Assembly (NCBI GenBank): GCA_900549675.1
Contig: URPG01000107.1
Coordinates: 1-7,162, forward strand
DNA length: 7,162 nt
Direction of reading: 5' to 3'
DNA from: an uncultured Oscillospiraceae bacterium
GTDB lineage: Bacteria; Bacillota; Clostridia; Oscillospirales; Acutalibacteraceae
Of this stretch, positions 5,870-7,162 are shown in pieces. Within the stretch, counting starts at the first letter, position 1. The number at the start of each line of letters is the position of its first letter. Below the pieces are notes generated by a model. The model saw nothing but the letters and a program-made list of their open reading frames with translations, was not told the origin of the DNA and did not search any database. The translations under genes and the position numbers were made by a program.

Positions 5870-6994
5870 ATGAAAGAATGGTTTGATACACCTTATTTCC
5901 TTGTGGATGAACAAAAGATATTGCGCAATTTAAAAATTCTGAAACAAGTTGCGCAGCGTACTGGCTGTAAAATTTTACTAGCGCAAAAAGCATTTTCTAT
6001 GTATGCTGTATATCCTTTACTTAGGGAATATCTCGATGGAACAACGGCAAGCGGTTTACATGAATTACGCTTGGGAGCAGAAGAATTTGGGAAAGAAACT
6101 CATGTGTTTTCGCCGGCTTATCGTTCTGACGAATTTGAAAAAATCTTGAATTATGCCGACCATATCTCTTTTAATTCGCCGGCACAGGTTCGTAAATTCG
6201 GAAAGTTAGCGAAAGAACAAGGCAAATCAATTGGGCTTCGGGTAAATCCGGAGTGTTCTACCCAAGAGGGGCATGGCATTTATGATCCCTGTGCATTTGG
6301 TTCCCGTTTAGGCACGACCTTATCCGAGTGGGATGAGGAAATTCTTCCTTGGCTTGAAGGCTTACATTTTCATACACTTTGCGAACAAGATTCAGACGCA
6401 TTGGAAGTGACAGTAAAGGCATTTGAAGAAAAGTTTGGTCAATACCTTCACGGTATACGTTGGTTGAACCTTGGTGGGGGACATCATATCACGCGTGATG
6501 GATACGACCTTGAGCGGCTGGTTAATATTATTTTATATTTGCAGGATACCTATCAGGTACAGGTATATTTAGAACCGGGGGAGGCTGTTGTGCTAAATGC
6601 AGGAGAACTAGTTACTTCTGTTTTGGATATCGTGAAAAATGAAATAGAAATTGCTGTTTTAGATGCTTCTGCGGCATGTCATATGCCGGATGTTATCGAA
6701 ATGCCATATCGTCCACCACTAAAAAATGCAGCAGAAACAGGAGAAAAGCCTTATTTCTACCGTTTGGCAGGTCCTACCTGTTTGGCAGGTGATATAATGG
6801 GGGACTATTCCTTTGACAAACCGCTTAGTGTGGGAGAACAGCTGATTTTTGAAGATATGGCATTGTATACCATGGTGAAAACCAATACTTTTAATGGTAT
6901 GAATCTGCCGAGTATAGTTTGCCGCAGATTAAACGGAAAAGAAGAATTGATTCGTCAATTTTCTTATGAAGATTTTAAAACGCGTCTGTCTTAA
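5870..6994 (+). CDS. nspC: Carboxynorspermidine/carboxyspermidine decarboxylase
   Basis: Fold-type III (alanine racemase-like) PLP decarboxylase that removes CO2 from the product of the preceding dehydrogenase to give norspermidine, spermidine or a related amine. With the ATG at 5870 the protein has 374 residues, matching the family (about 370-385), and opens with the typical EWFDTPYFLVDEQ. The PLP lysine is Lys40 in LLAQKAFSMY. Further blocks are TASGLHELRLG (59-69), GLRVNPE (122-128), GLHFHTLCEQ (164-173), the phosphate-binding LGGGHHIT (201-208), EPGEAVV (235-241), GPTCLAGDIMGDY (301-313) with the conserved Cys304, and YTMVKTNTFNG (333-343). An in-frame ATG at 5783 would add 29 unrelated residues inside the upstream gene and is not credible. 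The gap after the dehydrogenase is 4 bases and the ribosome binding site is weak (GGTGG, about 9 bases upstream), so translation is probably coupled. Last gene of the operon. Confidence 0.92.
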   Translation: MKEWFDTPYFLVDEQKILRNLKILKQVAQRTGCKILLAQKAFSMYAVYPLLREYLDGTTASGLHELRLGAEEFGKETHVFSPAYRSDEFEKILNYADHISFNSPAQVRKFGKLAKEQGKSIGLRVNPECSTQEGHGIYDPCAFGSRLGTTLSEWDEEILPWLEGLHFHTLCEQDSDALEVTVKAFEEKFGQYLHGIRWLNLGGGHHITRDGYDLERLVNIILYLQDTYQVQVYLEPGEAVVLNAGELVTSVLDIVKNEIEIAVLDASAACHMPDVIEMPYRPPLKNAAETGEKPYFYRLAGPTCLAGDIMGDYSFDKPLSVGEQLIFEDMALYTMVKTNTFNGMNLPSIVCRRLNGKEELIRQFSYEDFKTRLS

Positions 6995-7162
6995 TGCTTA
7001 AAAAAGAATGAAAATAGTTGATGCTTGCCCAAAGTTTTGATAAATCAGTATAAGGATTGATGCGAAAAAACAGATCATTCTAGAAAGACAGTATAACGCA
7101 GCTTGGGGTCAAGATTCAATTAAGCGGCAATTGTTTTTGTTGAAGTGATAGAACATACTAAT
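6995..7162. other. Noncoding stretch after the operon; no gene supported
   Basis: I see no start codon with a ribosome binding site and no recognisable gene. The only terminator-like element is CAATT (7117-7121) pairing with AATTG (7129-7133) followed by five T (7134-7138). This is a short AT-rich stem that would terminate poorly. One frame is open for 34 codons from 7044 to 7145 without ATG and resembles no family I know. Confidence 0.4.

Noticed and set aside
7044..7145. 34-codon open stretch (including DAKKQIILERQYNAAWGQD) as a gene remnant
   Set aside because: There is no start codon, no family resemblance and the length is within chance for AT-rich DNA.

Overview
The window looks like a piece of a low-to-moderate GC Firmicutes chromosome, most likely an anaerobic Clostridia relative. 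The basis is the AT-rich codon use, strong AGGAGG-type ribosome binding sites, a consensus sigma-A promoter, a U-tract terminator and enzyme families typical of that group. The assignment is inference; there is no rRNA or other taxonomic marker.

Layout: (1) Bases 2-217 are the 3' end of a 3-isopropylmalate dehydratase small subunit gene (leuD type, leucine biosynthesis). (2) Bases 218-663 hold no protein gene that I can support. They contain a near-perfect promoter (TTGACA, 17-base spacer, TATAAT), then about 330 bases rich in local and long-range complementarity, then a strong intrinsic terminator ending 29 bases before the next start codon. This is a large structured leader or stand-alone RNA. 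I do not recognise its family, and it is the most interesting part of the window. (3) Bases 664-6994 are six tightly packed plus-strand genes with junctions from a 14-base overlap to a 14-base gap: speD (S-adenosylmethionine decarboxylase), a SpeA-type PLP decarboxylase (probably arginine decarboxylase), speE (aminopropyltransferase), speB (agmatinase-family ureohydrolase), a carboxynorspermidine/carboxyspermidine dehydrogenase, and nspC (carboxynorspermidine/carboxyspermidine decarboxylase). (4) Bases 6995-7162 are noncoding as far as I can see, with at most a weak terminator.

How the genes fit together: arginine is decarboxylated to agmatine (SpeA) and hydrolysed to putrescine (SpeB). An aminopropyl group can then be added by two chemically different routes encoded side by side: SpeD plus SpeE, using decarboxylated S-adenosylmethionine, or the dehydrogenase plus NspC, using aspartate semialdehyde and reductant and then decarboxylation. 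Having both in one operon is either redundancy, a route to longer polyamines such as spermine, or a route through aminopropylagmatine. The sequence alone cannot decide. The only clear promoter lies upstream of the leader terminator, so operon expression probably depends on read-through, which makes the leader a candidate control element for polyamine synthesis.
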